Notes: generated from the sequence alone by a model not told the origin. DNA of 64,000 nucleotides from Anoplopoma fimbria (GCF_027596085.1 NC_072471.1:9879094-9943093); one strand, 5' to 3'; positions 37,250-52,636 are shown, counted from the stretch's first letter. A program made the numbers and translations.

Positions 37250-37430
37250 TAAAAAGTGGTTTGTTGTCTATACCTAAATTCCTGTGAAGACAAATCTTAT
37301 TTTTAAAAGACATTATGCATGTAATGGATGGAAACTTACACGCAGTAACTGTCATGTACAAAACTGATGCTACAGGGGTACCTAGAGCGTCATAGTTTGA
37401 AGCTTAGTGCCACTGACAAAGCGTTGGCAT
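37250..37430 (-). repeat. Interspersed repeat, second copy of 35683 type
   Basis: Shares with 35683-35870, in order: a reversed aacaaaaccactt-like phrase, cattatgcatgtaatgga, gagcgtcatagtttgaagct and agtgccactgacaaagc. The frame at 37367-37660 begins inside it. Confidence 0.6.
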
Positions 37431-37956
37431 TTGAGAAGTATTTAAATGTGTTGACTAGAGGGATGAACATCATTATTCCCTCATTTGTTGAACTCATATA
37501 TCCTGTGTTTGTTAAGGCCAACGTGTCTGATTCATATTATGCTGTAGACCATCTTTTTTTTCCTCATTCTTGCTTTTTTGATTGTCTAGGTTGTAATCAT
37601 TTGAAAAAATATATAATAATAATAATATATAATGTATGTACTACTGTAGGAGGATTTTAAAATTAAGCTGATATCAGATAATAATACTGATAGTACTGAT
37701 AATTCTGCCATCAGATAGATTAGGTCATAAAGTAGAATATAAAATATTCAGGTCTTATTTGCAGTGAGGTACTTTTAATCTTTGAGGGCAATCTCGTTGC
37801 ACTCAATGAATAGCAAAGATGCATCATCAGACATCCCTAAATTTAGACTGACATAATAGACTAAATGAATGAAAAAAATAAGTGTCAAAAAAGAGAAGAA
37901 AGAAAGAAGGCAAGAGACAGAAAGAGACGGCAAGAAAGCTGAGAAGAAAAAAAGCT

Positions 37957-37960
37957 GTGC

Positions 37961-38052
<92 letters not shown>
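37957..38052 (+). repeat. (GT)n microsatellite with GCGT interruptions, ~96 bp
   Basis: GT array with internal gcgtgcgtg at about 37997. Source of the long frames on both strands between 37775 and 38338. Confidence 0.96.
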
Positions 38053-38053
<1 letters not shown>

Positions 38054-38199
38054 GGAGGTGTGCCAGGGAGCCTGCCAGCCAGCAAGGCTGAGCTGCAGGG
38101 CCCCTGCTGGGGGTGGAGGGTTCAGGCGAGCCCCCTGCCTCCACTGGCCTGCATGCTGGGAAAGAAAGATAGAGGTGGGAGGGAGAGGGGGAAGGGAGA

Positions 38200-38202
<3 letters not shown>

Positions 38203-38235
<33 letters not shown>

Positions 38236-38373
38236 AAAAAAAGAAAGAAGGGATAGAGGGAAAGAGGTAGAGACATACAGACAGCCATGGGCGAAAGAGG
38301 AGGAGGAGGAGGAGGAGGAGGAGGTGATGTTGATGTAGGAAGAGAGGAGGTGATGTTGATGTAGGAAGAGAGG
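38203..38373 (+). repeat. GA array, (GGA)n array and 28 bp tandem duplication
   Basis: GA array at about 38205-38233, GGA triplets at 38299-38323, then the unit gaggtgatgttgatgtagga plus agagag occurs twice in tandem (about 38321 and 38347). Confidence 0.9.
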
Positions 38374-41300
38374 TAGAGAAGGTAAACCCAGAGCTGGAAT
38401 GTGAGAGGAATGCAGGGAATGGAGGAGTTTTCCTCTGGCTGGAAAGAGAAAAGGAGAGAAACAGGGAGGTGGAGAAGGAGGAGGAGTTCGGAGGGTAGGA
38501 GATCCTGGAGACCTAAGGCACTGCTAAACTCTCCTCCAATTTATTCCCTCCCTCCCCTCGCTCCTTCACTGTAACTCCTCCTCTGTAGACACTCAACAGA
38601 TCCAGATGTGTTAAGTGACTTTTTCACCAGGCACTCACATCAGTTACAGATATGAATATGACTGATTTTTTTTATCTTCTTCTGTCGAGGCTTTTATCCA
38701 CATCATGTGTAAACCCCAATGAGAAGATGTGGTCTTTTTCTACATTTTGATATTATTTAAGTGCACTGTAAATATCTTTTTCCACATTGTTTATTTTAAA
38801 CATGAAGCCAGAGGGAACTCTTTCAGTCTTTAAGAATTTACTTTAAACAAGCAGAAGTTTGGCCACCCAAAGCTATTATAGCAATATTGTTGTTTTAGTG
38901 GTTTATTTAAATAAAATGTGTGTGTGTGTGTTGTTGCTCAACATTTCTTCAGCTATCTCTCACACCTTTTTCAGATGTCTTCACATTCAACTTTAGATCT
39001 CCACATGTGAAACACATCAACATCTACAATCTTGCTTCTACCCACTCACATTTTCTTGTTTGCTCGCTCACTCTTTTCTCTTCCCCTGGACTCACAATTC
39101 AGTGAATTGATTAACACAACAGTTGTAGAGATGTGGTGTTTCGGTGCACACAAGTTATTTGAAGCAGACACAACCTGTAAAGGAATTATTGAGTTACTTG
39201 ACTTAATCAGTTAGTCTCAGTTAGACCAGCTCTTTCCAAGTGAAGCCTGAAAGAACAAAAAACTTTCACATTCAGAAAATCATTAAATCAAATGTACATT
39301 GTTTAGTTTGAGAGTTCATTCTTGACCTTGGAAACATCAATTGAGAATTTAAAGTTCACTTACTCGCTCGTTCCAGATCTTTCAACCGTATCTGTCATCA
39401 GCGGATGGAGTTGCACAGTTGTCATGGAGCTGTAGATGTTTAAACTTTTTATCACTCTGAGCACTTTTACAGCTTCTCGTCCATGTTGGCTTAAACGTTG
39501 AATTTGTTAGAACATTCTTGACTATTCAAGACTGTGTGATAAGTTAAAATACAAGCTTTAGTACTGACTTTCTCTAATCTGTCTGCTAGTTATGTGTACT
39601 AAAACATACAGTATGCAAAAGATTTACTCATATATGTACTCTTAGGCAATACCTTTACTACTGAAATACCATTTATTAATGTATTTAGGCTACTGTAAAA
39701 CATAATCACAGTTGCAATCAATCTTTAAGGTTATTGGCGCTTGTGTGAATGTTTTTTCATTCTTTTCCTATCTTTTCTCTCTTTGTATCTCTTCATATCA
39801 GTATTTTTCTCTTTTTGTCTCTATCATGTTCTTTTCTGTTCATGTATTGGCATGACTGTGGAGCAGCATTGCCAAAGCTTGTGAACACAGCGTGAAATCT
39901 CTGTTTCTTCCTCTTCCCCGCTCTCTGGGGGATTGGTGAGGCATTCTCTTTTTCTCTCCTTTTTTTTTGTCTGCGTATGTCATGTGTTTTTATATTTGTT
40001 TTTTACATGTGCCTGTGAAGCACTGGCAAAAACAAAAGGCCCAGGTCTCCCCCCCCAACTCCTTTTCTCCTCTCATCTTGACAATAATCCTTTTAGGAGA
40101 AGGAAAAAGGGTGCAGGGGTGGAGGGAAGGAAGGGAAGGGAAGGAGGAGGGTGAGGAAAACGTGGGAGAAAGAGGAGTAGTTGAGGGAGATGGAACTGAA
40201 ATGAGCGAGGCAAAAAAGATGGAAGAGTGTCCAAGCAGCAGGAGAAAGGGAAGTAGAGATCGTAATGAGAGATGGAAAGAAAAGGGGGGTGGCAGCGAGG
40301 TGAGGGGGAGGTGAGTAGTGTCAAGTGTCACATTTACACATGTGTGGAAGGGGAGGAGACGAGAGGAGGTGGGTGAAGGAGGGGGAGGTCACAGAGGTAG
40401 ACTCGCACTGTATGTGGTGACAGGACAGTGTTACCCCAAAAATCAATAGGCCTGTCTGCATTACGGTCGAGTGTGCGTGTGCGTGCGTGTGTGTGTGTGG
40501 CCAGTGAGTCTGAGTTTTAATTAGGTCTTGTGTCAGTGCCATAGTAACATAGACTATGGGATGTTCAGTAGATGCATTTACATTAACTTTCACTACACAG
40601 AGCTCCCTGTTCTGTGTGTCTGTCGTGTCCTTTAGATTTTTTTTGTGTGTGTGTTGGGGGGGGGTTGCCTTTATTGGACAGATCAAGAGTGTAGTAGCAG
40701 ACTATATATAGGGATAATTAGAGGGGTATGACATACAACAAAGGTCCCATGGTTAGAATCAATACGAGGACATTGCCGTAACATTGCGTGATAATAATTC
40801 CAAGGCGCTTCTTTGTTTATTATCCTTTTAATTCAGCTCAGGATATGGAGAAGGGACACGGGTAGAAGGAACGGAAGGAAAGAATACTTGTATGTATACT
40901 ATCTGCACAGAACGTGTACTATCTGATTAATAGATAATCTTAGCCCTTGTGGAGGTGGGGCAGACAGCTGGTTCCTCCTCCTCTTCTTCTTATTTCTCTA
41001 ACACCAGGGATTAATCCCTGTTATCCTTCATACTAACATCTCATGTTGTTCAAGACCATTCTGCACATCAGTTGTCTCCTTAGGGTTCCCAAATCAGCCA
41101 CACCTGACCCAGTCACAGCCGCTCCTCATTCCCCCATCAGCCCCGGCATAGATACATGTGTTAAGGAGCTGTGACGTAGACACATCTGTGTATCGTTGCA
41201 GTGGCGCCAGCAATAGGTTAAATCTGACGCTGAACTGAACCTACGCCTTAGCTATCTACTGTAGGATTCCAGTTAAGCCCCTGCGTCAAACATAAATCGG

Positions 41301-42938
41301 GCTTTAAGTTTGCACTTAAAACATACTAGATCATAAGACGTGTTGTCAGACCACATCTAAAGAATTTTTATTTTCCTGTATTGAATGGCCAAACTTGAAA
41401 AGCCTGCCTTCTTTGAGAGGAATGAAACTAACTGTAAATTAAGCCTGATTGATTCATCCAGTCCTCAAAAAAAAAGTGGGAGGATGGAGTTCTAGATTCT
41501 ACTCAACAATCTGACAAGAACCTAATTTGAAGCGTATTGAGGCCCTCAGCATTTTCGCATCACCATGTCATTCTATTGGCCCACCCAAAAGTCCCTTTGT
41601 GCGCCACATCATCTGAGGGACTGAGTTGGGATTAGGCAAATTAGACTAATGATGGATTGCTAAACGCCAACTTTGTTTGAGACACAATGAGATTTTCTTT
41701 GTAATTTTCTGCTCTGCGTCTGATATTTTACTGGATAACGGAAAGAAGCCAAGTAGAAGTATAAAGAGAGTTGGAAATGCTACAAAGTCAACGTGCTGTC
41801 CGCTGTTTTTATCTGGATCTATTGTGCTTAAACACAGAATTGCATTAAAAAAAAAAAGAAAAAGTAAAATTTTGCCAACTTGTTTGCTTTTAATCTTACC
41901 CTTTGTCTGGTTATCAGGTACAAAACGTTCAAATGTCAATATTTTAAAAGGAATTCCCATCCAGTCTTAATATTGACCTTCTGTGCTAGCTTACACTCTG
42001 AATGAAAACTTTAGCAGTCTTGTGTTTGACAATGGAAAAGTCCAGTGCTACATACTCCACCCCATTAGTTCCTGGACTGTTCCAGCAGGAACCAAAACTA
42101 TAGAACTGTGGTCTACCTACCTTTACCTGCTCAGACTGACTCATTGCCCATTTTCTGACTCGTACCTGCTTCACCCGTCTGAATCTGACGACTGAAAACT
42201 TGCCCTTTGACAAAGTAAAGTGTTTTTTGCTACCTGCTCTGTCTCCACACTGCTGTTGGATCTGTATTCAGTTGTTTCGACTCTCTTGTTACAGCTGAGC
42301 TCCTCTCCACTCGCCTCTGTTTCGCAGGACGATCTTGCATTTTCAGCAGTTATGGAATGAAATATTGATATATTTCTTTCAGGGAGACACTTTCCTATTG
42401 ATGTAACAGTACACCAAGGACACAAAGCATGAAACATAAAAAACACAAGGACATCGAAAATGAAGATAGAGGTAACAGACTTTTGTTGCGATTGGATATA
42501 AGTCTTGATAAGCGGTCACATGTAATGTGTGTGTCTGTGTGAACGTGAGTGTGTGTCTTTGATCAAACTGGTCTATTTGTCAGAAAAGCTCTGGAGAGAC
42601 AGATTTTCTGAGCAAGCGAGAGAAAAGGGAGGGCAGAAGAACAGAGTTTTGATTCAACATTCAGTCATAACATTCGCATGTAACATTTATGCAAGAATAC
42701 TGAAACATACATTAGTATAAGAAAGAAGAAGAAGAAGAACAGGCATTCATGTCAAAGTGACTCTATCTGTTCTGACTTTTTTCCATCTTTTCGTTTTCTT
42801 CCGACTCACTCACTTTTTCTCCTTGTTTTCCCCTCTTTCGTTCCTCTTCGGCTTCTTCCCTCCCTCATCACCCTCCCTTTGCCGTCCATCTCCCAGCCTC
42901 TGTTTTCACTCCGACTCCCCCTCTTTTCTCCCTTCTTG

Positions 42939-43049
<111 letters not shown>

Positions 43050-43132
43050 GCCATGCTGACACTTAAACTAAGTGCACTCACACCCATGTTCCCTCCTCTT
43101 ACCACCCACACAGAAACCAGGACACATACAGG

Positions 43133-43212
<80 letters not shown>

Positions 43213-43221
43213 GACCCCCCC

Positions 43222-43253
<32 letters not shown>
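43133..43253 (+). repeat. (CA)n - C10 - (CA)n compound array
   Basis: CA array to 43211, then aaga and a run of ten C (43215-43224), then a second CA array to 43253. Together with 42940-43046 this makes CA-dominated DNA over ~310 bp. Confidence 0.96.
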
Positions 43254-43259
<6 letters not shown>

Positions 43260-44544
43260 TTTCAGCACTTTCTTCTTTACCATACTCAGCAAGATCAAAT
43301 GTCAGTTCAACTGACACAACACACAGAGGCTGTATTTTTCTTTTCACCACGCTCTGTTTCCTCCTCCCTCTTATAGAATATATGCATTTTTAAAAACCCT
43401 CCCACACACACAGACACACTTACACAGGGTGAGAAATGCTGCATGAATGGTTAACCTCGCCGCAAAAAAAAGTCATGAGAGTAAAAAAAGATGAAGAAAC
43501 ACAAAGATATTTAGGGCAGTCAAGGAGAGGAGATATGGCAAGAAAGAAGGGAGTGAGGGTGAAGAGGAGGGGTGGAGAGGTTGAAAAGAAAAAAAAGTTG
43601 GAAAGAGAAGCGTAAGGAGAACATACACAATTCAGCATTCAAAGATACCGACATGATAGCCTAACCTTTAGCTACACATGTAAGCAAAGAGCATCTATTA
43701 GAGCGTGCATGCAAGACACAAATGGCTCTGTGGAGAGAATGAAACATGAATAAATGATTTTCAACCGCCGACATACCACCACGAGCCAAGACGCTCTCAC
43801 ACAAATGCGCTCAAGAGTGTGTTCGCATGCTGGCAGCACACGCAGCATAAACATACACACATGCATGTACAATTAAATGACATGCATATTTTCATGCAGG
43901 CAGCATTCAATGACACGGACATGGACGCGCACACAGAAACACATGCGTATCCTGTGCTTCCTGACATAGGAGATGTTTCGACATTAGACACACATACACG
44001 CTTGTCACTTTCACATACACAATACATGGAATTGTACACAGCATAAGCAGTGTATAAGTCAGTGTATATTACAGTCCGCATGCATACTAATCATAACACC
44101 ATTACCTTTACTACTTTTTTAACCTTTTATATGCAATTAAATCTACAATTGTGACATTTGGGCCATAATAGCACTTGGTAAACGTATAAAATAAGATAAA
44201 ATGTGCTTGCAAGCATGCAGTATAGACCCTTTCTAATGGACGAACACATTTGCATTCACGCACACACAAAATTGTATCCTTATTCTTGTATCATACAGGA
44301 AAAGTGTGAATTATTACCTAAACTACCCAGCGTAAAACATCCATTGCAGTCTACAGATTGACCTCCCGGTTCAGACTTTGACCCTTTGCACTTACTGTAG
44401 TTGTTAAGCACACTTTCCTGTGCAGTAAGGGATTATTAACACTATTTTACCTCCAATTTAAATGGTTTTGAGTATCCGGCTAAACTGTTGGATTGTTTAT
44501 AACCTGTCTGATCATTTGACTGCCTGCCAGGTCTTGCCCTGTTC

Positions 44545-44660
44545 CCAGATCAGCATTAACTTTGGTGTGCTGAAGCAGTAGCAGCTTAAGTGCCTTGCTC
44601 AAGGGCACAGTGACAGTAGCTGGTGAGGGAATGGAGAGAGGTTGTCATTCATTTGTTTGG
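44545..44660 (+). repeat. Fish-type repeat fragment ('tgccttgctcaagggcac')
   Basis: Contains agtgccttgctcaagggcac, a phrase I know from a widespread teleost interspersed repeat. A related phrase (tgtcttgctcaagggcacc) is at 46623. Limits approximate. Confidence 0.45.
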
Positions 44661-44737
44661 TCGCCTTCCAGTGAAAACCGCCTACCTTAAGGCAACAACT
44701 GCCCCTGATATATATTTAAGTGCAGGCTGCCTTCAGC

Positions 44738-44844
<107 letters not shown>

Positions 44845-44954
44845 CAGCACGGCCACACACCATGTGTATGAGCCAGATTTGGCTCCGTCCTCATGTCTGC
44901 CATACGGTTGATTCCACCCCGCTGTGCACACCCTGCAGGCCAAACACACAGCTC

Positions 44955-45068
<114 letters not shown>

Positions 45069-46599
45069 AGAAAGTAGGAGTGGGGGGAAGAAGACAGAAA
45101 CATATTTTACCATAAAGCTATGTTTTAAATAGAACATGTTTTCACTGTTGAACTGTTACTATAGTTTTCCCTGTGGGATGAATTCCCCAGTTCACTCTAG
45201 AGTAGCTGTAGATTAATGGACATGAATATTTTAGAAACTAGATTAGTGTTTTACACTTTGGGTGCAACAAATTGATTTTCTTTCTTGGCATGTGATTTGA
45301 TGGGATGGGTATGTTTTCTATGGTTTGATCTTGGGAAATGTTTAGGAAAGTGAATATTGCAGCAGAAAATCAGCCTTCAAAGACAATTTAAGAAGATGAT
45401 TCCTTTTTAATAAGTATGAGGGGTTTTAACAAGACTCCATAGCTTTGACAGATGACAAGGGAATGGGTTGTAATGACAGAAATGTTGAAAAACACATCTT
45501 TCTGCATTTGGGACTTCCAGCCAGTGTCTGCTTCCACATTATTCTTTCTTGTGCAGCAGAAAGCTGAAGAAACCTGAAAAAAAGAGTGTGAATGCGAGTT
45601 GTTTTCACATTTAAACAGCATTTTCAGAGTTAAACTGAACTGGATTTACCTGACTCAATGTGTACATGACTCTGTATGAAAACCTTAACAGGTTAAGAGC
45701 CAGTATGCAGCATTATAAAAGCGGGACATACTGTATTTAGTTCAAACATCTTGATTGATGACCTAATACACTAGAAAAATGTAATACATTTACATATATA
45801 TACCTGTATGAATATATATATATCAATGCAGATCCAGGTGTAGAAAAAGACAGCAAGACATGTAGAGACAGATAGAGAAAGCAAAAGCAAAATGCTAAAA
45901 CACACAAAGGAGCAGAGAGGAAGAAGAAAGGAGGAAGACAGAAAGAGAGAGTGAGGCTGGATAGACAGCAGTCTCTGTGAACCTGCATAGACAAGCTCAG
46001 TCAGGCTGCCTGTGAGAGAGAGAGGGAGAGAAAGCAAGGATGTTTTGACAGCTCGGAGCCATCACAGCAGCAGAAGGCAGGCTGTGTGCGTGTGTGTGTG
46101 TGTGTGGGTGCAGGTGTTTGTGTGTCTGTGCACGTACTGTATTTGTGTGAGCGTGTGTGTGTCTGCGTGCACACAAAAGAGTAAGGGAAGAGACAGACAG
46201 TGACGTTTCTCCTGATTCAGAGACAAAGAGGGGAAAAGCAAGTCTAGCACAGAGCCTGGATGAAGGACAAATAAAAAAGAGAGACTGTATCTGTGTGTGG
46301 TGTATATAAATGTGGTGTATACATATTGACATGTGTCAGGGCGCCTGCCACCAGGTCCCATCATGCATCATTCTGGTCACGACAAGTAAAACCTCCTCAT
46401 TAGAGGGCTGTTGATGAGCAACGAATGTGTCCGGCTTATGTTCAAGGCATTTTTCCACATTTTGTCCTCTCCCTCTCATCAGTGTGAAGACAGAACAAGC
46501 GGATTGTACTCTTTTATCAGCATCATCCAACTTCACCTTCACACAGCTCCACGCAGTCACACTGGGAGCTGCTCTGAACAAACGCAGCCTTCTGCAGCT

Positions 46600-46760
46600 G
46601 CCTCTGAGCAGTTGGAGGTGAGGTGTCTTGCTCAAGGGCACCTTGACTTGTATGTTTTTTTTTTTTTTATTTGAAGGAGGGGAGACTCATGCCCGTCGCC
46701 TGCATTTTCCCAGCCAGTCTGGGGATTTGCACCATTGACCCACCAGTCACAACCCTGCTA
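46600..46760 (+). repeat. Fish-type repeat fragment with poly-T
   Basis: Contains gtgtcttgctcaagggcacc, a T-run, and cccagccagtctggggattt, gcaccattgacccaccagtc, resembling the same teleost repeat as at 44545 but more complete. Family naming needs a library search. Confidence 0.45.
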
Positions 46761-47824
46761 CTGTTGGCTGCTGCCTTTAGGCTTCTGTTGCGGCAGCTGT
46801 CTGTAGCTGACAGCTAATGTTTTGTGACCCAAAAGCTTTGGAAACAGCGGCTTTAGAACGTCATGCAACAAAATCGCTGTTTTTGAAAAGGCTGAGCGAC
46901 TCAATTGAACATGTAATAAATTATCTTTTGACATCTTTGGGGCACGCTGCAAACACATGTTAGCTAGCAAACCATTGCCCATTTACACTTGCATCATTCA
47001 AGTTTCTAGTCACCTGATGAATGTAATATGATATTTTTTCTAACCCTAACCAAGTTGTTCTGTTGCTGAAACCAAATCGCAACTGTTGCACAATTTAAAA
47101 AATGTGTAAAAACCCTACCATGCGCTAACGTGCTGCATCAAGATACAATGAAAAACTTCCAAGCAACAAAATATGACGAGCAGGGAGGAGATGATGTTGG
47201 ATTTATTGCTGAAAACAGCTGCTTGTTGTGGTAGAAAATGAGAGTGGGGAGAATGAATCCAATCATTGGAGTTGCGGTCTACAAGGAGCTAGTGCTGCAA
47301 TAAATACATAATAGTAGTAATGATAGTAGGGTGATGATTCTTTGTAGGTTTGTCACAAGAGAAACCCTTTCACATACAAGTAGTCATGTGATCCATATAA
47401 AGATTTTGATTACAGCCGCTTTCAATTTAAGTTTAGCTTCATTCAAGCTAAACTGATCTCTGCAACATCCCAAACATACACTGTTACATATGGCCGTTGG
47501 TGGAAAACCAAACAATTTCCTGAGAAAAAGGCGAGATTTACTCTTTGTACACTGAGTTTTCCACTGACAGTCTGTCTCACAGATTCTCATTGTATCTCCC
47601 GTCTGTGTGCCAGACAGCCAATGCATATGAGCAAACAGTGTTGACAAGCGTGTGTGTCAGAGAGAGATGCTTGTCATTGTAAGAGGCACAATGATAGGAG
47701 GATCGCATGTGTGGGTGTATGTTCATGCTTGCATGTGTGTTAACAATGTACCCTTGTGTCCCCTGTGTCAAAGCCCGGCTAAATCAAGTCAACCATGCTG
47801 CGTGTGTATATATTAGTGTGTGTG

Positions 47825-47936
<112 letters not shown>

Positions 47937-48032
47937 AGGCCAGATCAATAAGAACTAATCAATAGGAGAAGACAGCTAGAAGGACCTTGGGGACAGCAGA
48001 TACACACCTGGTGTACACACACGCCCCACACC

Positions 48033-48033
<1 letters not shown>

Positions 48034-48086
<53 letters not shown>
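48034..48086 (+). repeat. (CA)n microsatellite, ~53 bp
   Basis: Perfect CA array. Confidence 0.96.
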
Positions 48087-48088
<2 letters not shown>

Positions 48089-50149
48089 CCCAGGCCCTCT
48101 TTGTATTCCATCTTGACTTTCTCTTTTTATCTTCTCTCACTCCACCTCCCATGTCTCTTTTCACCATGCCTCTCTCTTTTTCTCTATTCATTTTTAAGTC
48201 TCTTCCTCACACAAACACTTAATTATCTCACTCTTTTCTCTTTTACTCTCTTACGGCTGCAATCAGAAATGTCGCTGCTTTATTTTCTTGCTCTTTCTCC
48301 TTCCTTCCTTTGCTTTTCATCTCTGTAGGTTTCTTTTGTTTTGTTTGAATTATGGAGGCTGGTTTGCGTGAGGGACGGAGTTCACATTTCTCAGGTCAGG
48401 TCTGACTTCACAACCACGATTCAATATTAGAGACACGCTGTTCAAGTAGCAAACAAACCTTGTACTGCAGGGTTTTTCTTTTTTCCTTTCTTTTTTTTAA
48501 AAGTCCGGTCACATCTGTTGAAGCAGCAGTGGAAAGATGAGGTCCGTGCTGCTCCGCGGTGAGGAAAGTTCAGCTGCTGGCCCACATCTGGGTGCAGTCC
48601 TTAGCACATGTGCTGCATTTACTGTATGTTGCATGCTCAAAAAATGTTTCACAGAAATTAAAACACATGTAGGGAAGCAAAGTCAGGCTTTAATAATAAT
48701 TGTATTTATACGTTTTAATTTACATGGTTTGAATTGTCCTTTTTGAAATAAATGTCCAGTAGGTCCATACAAGTTAAGAAAATGTCTGACTTTTTAAGGT
48801 TTCTTTTTTTCCCCTAGATACACAAATAATTCAGATTCAGAAAACTCAAAATCCTCTCTTTCTTGGATCGTGTGACAAACAGAGCTAATCAGACAGGATA
48901 AGTTTGACAGGGAGGTTAAGTTTGCGGGATTCATTTTTGTGTTGGCAATCACTTTTAAGTTACTTGATTTTTGACTTGATTTTTTTTTAGATCAGAAAGT
49001 GACATGACATTTCAGAAAAATCTTTTCTGAAAAATCTTTTAAAAAAAAGATAAATAATGAAAGTTGAATTTGTGCAAGATAGTTCAAGATGAACTTAAAA
49101 CCTAAATTGGCTGTGAACCTTTATCATTTTTTTGTAAATTCAAAGGTATACCTACTGAAATTATTCAAACTAAATGATTTCAGATGATATTCAAGGAAAA
49201 ATATTTCAATGCTTTGAATTATTTGAACAACATAAGGTATCGAGTATTGATTCCATTTCACAATCATTTTCTTATAAGATTTAAAACCTAACAGCCCTTG
49301 CTTGCTTCCATACATTCCCCTCTTTTGCAAAACTTGAAAACCTTTTCCAATATGAATCTGTGTCCTCAACCCTGGGCCATAGACTTCTCAGAGATCTTCA
49401 CACCTAAAGGCCAATTAAAAGAATGGACTTTATTTTTACACTGTGTGTAAATCAAGCTTTTGCCAAATCCTGAAATGGCAGCCTGGTTATCAGCAGGCAC
49501 ACCACAGCTCTGTTGGAAGCTCTGGGTCTGAGGCACTTTCAGTTCAGTTCACTCAACATGCAAATTGAAACTGTAATTCATTTACTGGCAGATAAGAGCG
49601 CTACTCTGTCTCAATAATGCCTTTATAGATTGAATATTAAATAACCTTTTGATGGGGATTTTCTTATGGTTTGAATGTCCACTTCCTGGGTTAATTGGAT
49701 TGAAGAAAAGTGACCCAGCTCTCGGCTCAATCATATTCACTAGGGTGCGGACAAGTTCAGACCTTCCTTTTATTTATCAGTATACAGTTTATCATTTTAT
49801 GGATATATTTGGTCTAACTTATAGCATGTGAAACAATACAGTTTTCACAGCAAATGCTGGGTTTTATTTTCCGTGGCGTAATATTACAACAATTTGTGTC
49901 TGTTTTGTGCATCTGCATTTTTACAATTTCAGTGTGGTTACGGCTGTTAGAAAATATATATATTCTATTTAAGGGCTCCAAAGATTATTAAAATTCAATG
50001 CAACCTTTTTTTTGACAAATAACATTGGAGGTTTTTGTTAAAGGGGCCTTTCAATTTTAAAAAACTGAAATTTAATTAACTGTCTTTCCTACGTGGTTCA
50101 GCTTATGGGGAAGGCAAATTAAGAGGTTGTTAAAACTCACAGAGAGTGA

Positions 50150-50365
50150 CCAACTTGGACAGAGCCAGGTTAGCAGTTAGCCCAGGCTAGCAGTTAGCCC
50201 CTGCCTCCAGGCTTTATGCTAAGCTAACTGTCTAATGGCTTGAACTTCTAATTTAATGTAGCCTACAGCCATGAGAGAGGTATCAGTCTTCTCATGTAGC
50301 TCTGGTCGCGAACAAATCAAACAAACAAACAAATCAACTCAAAGTTTCAAGATATTCCTTTAATA
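50150..50365 (+). mobile_element. Degraded copy of the 8106-type MITE
   Basis: Contains aggctttatgctaagctaac then tgtct, and gagaggtatcagtcttctca, phrases shared with the MITE at 8106 and with 54729. It ends atattcctttaa at about 50363, matching the MITE right end. The left portion is rearranged, with duplicated agcagttagccc units. Confidence 0.55.
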
Positions 50366-52390
50366 GCTATGTTTTGCCAGTGGCCATCATCTTATCTCAA
50401 GTGAATGATGCTGTATCATCATCAAATGATTAATTCCTGTCAATTTTGGGTTTGGTTTTCGGGTGAAGCTAGTCCAACACTGGGGGTTTAGATAGGAATC
50501 CAGCTTCAGCCTCCATCTCAAGTTCCTTCTACCTGCTGTTTTCTTCCCTCTACACTGTTGCCCTCCAAACACTCCAAACATCCACCCCCCAAAAAAGACC
50601 ATCTATCTGTTCCAACACACAGCGTTTCCTGTCAAACATGTTGCTGCAGTTTTCTGTCTCCCTTTCTGCCCATTTCCCCTGCATGACAAATTTTTAAACA
50701 GAGTAAAAGAGAAAGAAAAAGTTTCTCTTTATTGACGCTTGAATGACAAGCTGAGCTGACAGGAAGGCACAGAGAGCCAGCAGAGATGCATAGACACCAC
50801 TGAGTGTCTACGTATATGCATTATGCACAGACAGGAAGACAAGCACACACAAACGCACCACACCTCCCACGCTACCAAAACACTGTCTCACCTGACAAAT
50901 TAGAATGGGTGCGAGCCTGTCGGGTTTTTTTTTTTTGACATTGCAGGTATCTGTCATATTCCTGTCAGAGCTTCATGTGGTTTCATATCGAGACAAAGAA
51001 ACCCAAAAAGAACCCCACATGTCATCCCCTCCTCTTTCTCTCTCCCTGTCCGTCCTCTCCTGTCTTTCTCCGCTGGGTACTGTCGAATGAAGCAGGAATA
51101 CGGAGCAGAAGTCAACATCACATGCTGCATAATTCTCAGTTTCCCCATTGTAATTGCTGATGCTTTTATAAAAGATTCAGAGACAACGTCCATGGTTTGA
51201 TTGTCAATGAAGCCGGGTCTTATGGTTTCAAATTAAAGATTTAGTCTGTTGTATTCTCATCCAATCTGGTGGATCCAACATTGATCAAGTAAAACTGCAC
51301 AGAACAGCTATGTGTATAAAATGTAACAATGATGATTTGAGCAACATGGCTCATACTAATGGCTTAAATATTGAAGAAAAAAAGTCTAAGGATCGCTATC
51401 ACGCTAATGCAGAAAGAATCTCTGGGAATAATATAGCTGTGATGCTGGCGTGCGACATAGAGGATGGATTAATATCTGTGTCTGATGCCTAATGAGAAAA
51501 AAGCCTACAGCTGTAAATGACCTGATAGAATAATAAGCAGTTGAACACCCAGAGGAGCTAATGAATGAAGTGCTCTCCAGTCTAGAGGCTGGAAAATACA
51601 CCAAAGTAGTATTCAAACAATTCTATTTTGATTAGTTATTAATCATCATTCACCGTTTACAGCCTCTCAAATGTAAGAATTTGCAGATTTTTTCTGTTGT
51701 ATATTTTTGTAAAGATTTATATATTTGGGTTTTGACTGTCATTTTGAGCTCATGTAACTTGTGATGGTGTTTTTAGCCAGGCTGTTATAATGATGACTTT
51801 TCATAGCTTCATCATCAGGTCAAAAATCTTAATTTATCCAACGCTTTTGTTTATGACATACCTGCAAAACTATTTTTCCAACAGCATCAGTTGTGCTTTG
51901 CATTTAGTTGTAATTAACAGATGTTCGCATGCTATGATGCTAACCTCAGATGATAATCATAAACATTACCAGGTACACATCTGCATGCTCGCATTATCGT
52001 TGTGAGTCACAGTCAGCTGAAGAAGGACACTCCTGTTGCCTAAACTGCAGTTAAAACCACACTATGGCAAGGATTGTTCATGAAGAGAAAGAACTAATTG
52101 TGATCCACCTACTTCTTCTTCAGAGAAAAAATTCATCAATAATTAATCACTTAGGGGTTGGATGATGTAATTGTTCCTCCTTTGCTGCAGAGCTCGACTT
52201 TCTGAAATGGTGAGAATTATTTCTGACCTTCGCCTAAATTCTTACCTTTGTAGAAAAGCAGCTCATTACTTTCTGAGGAATGTGCAGCAGAGGTGTGTGC
52301 GTGCCTGGTGTCCAACTGAAAATAATTAGCCGGTCTGCTGGGCAGCGACGTCTGAGAGAGGTAGAAGCAGGACTTTTGCAAAAACTTTTA

Positions 52391-52495
<105 letters not shown>

Positions 52496-52559
52496 TGTAG
52501 GTTAGTGTTGTGCCAGCCATTGTTGAATTTAAGGCAGATTTCTGTATTTTGGAAGAGTT

Positions 52560-52563
<4 letters not shown>

Positions 52564-52621
<58 letters not shown>

Positions 52622-52636
52622 TGTGTGTGTTGTGTG
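52564..52636 (+). repeat. (TG)n microsatellite, ~73 bp, imperfect
   Basis: TG array interrupted by ctg and ttg near 52621-52631, same orientation as the array 70 bp upstream. Confidence 0.95.

Noticed and set aside
46411..46674. Frames of 64-101 residues around 46336-46674
   Set aside because: They coincide with a fish interspersed repeat containing tgctcaagggcac and a poly-T run.
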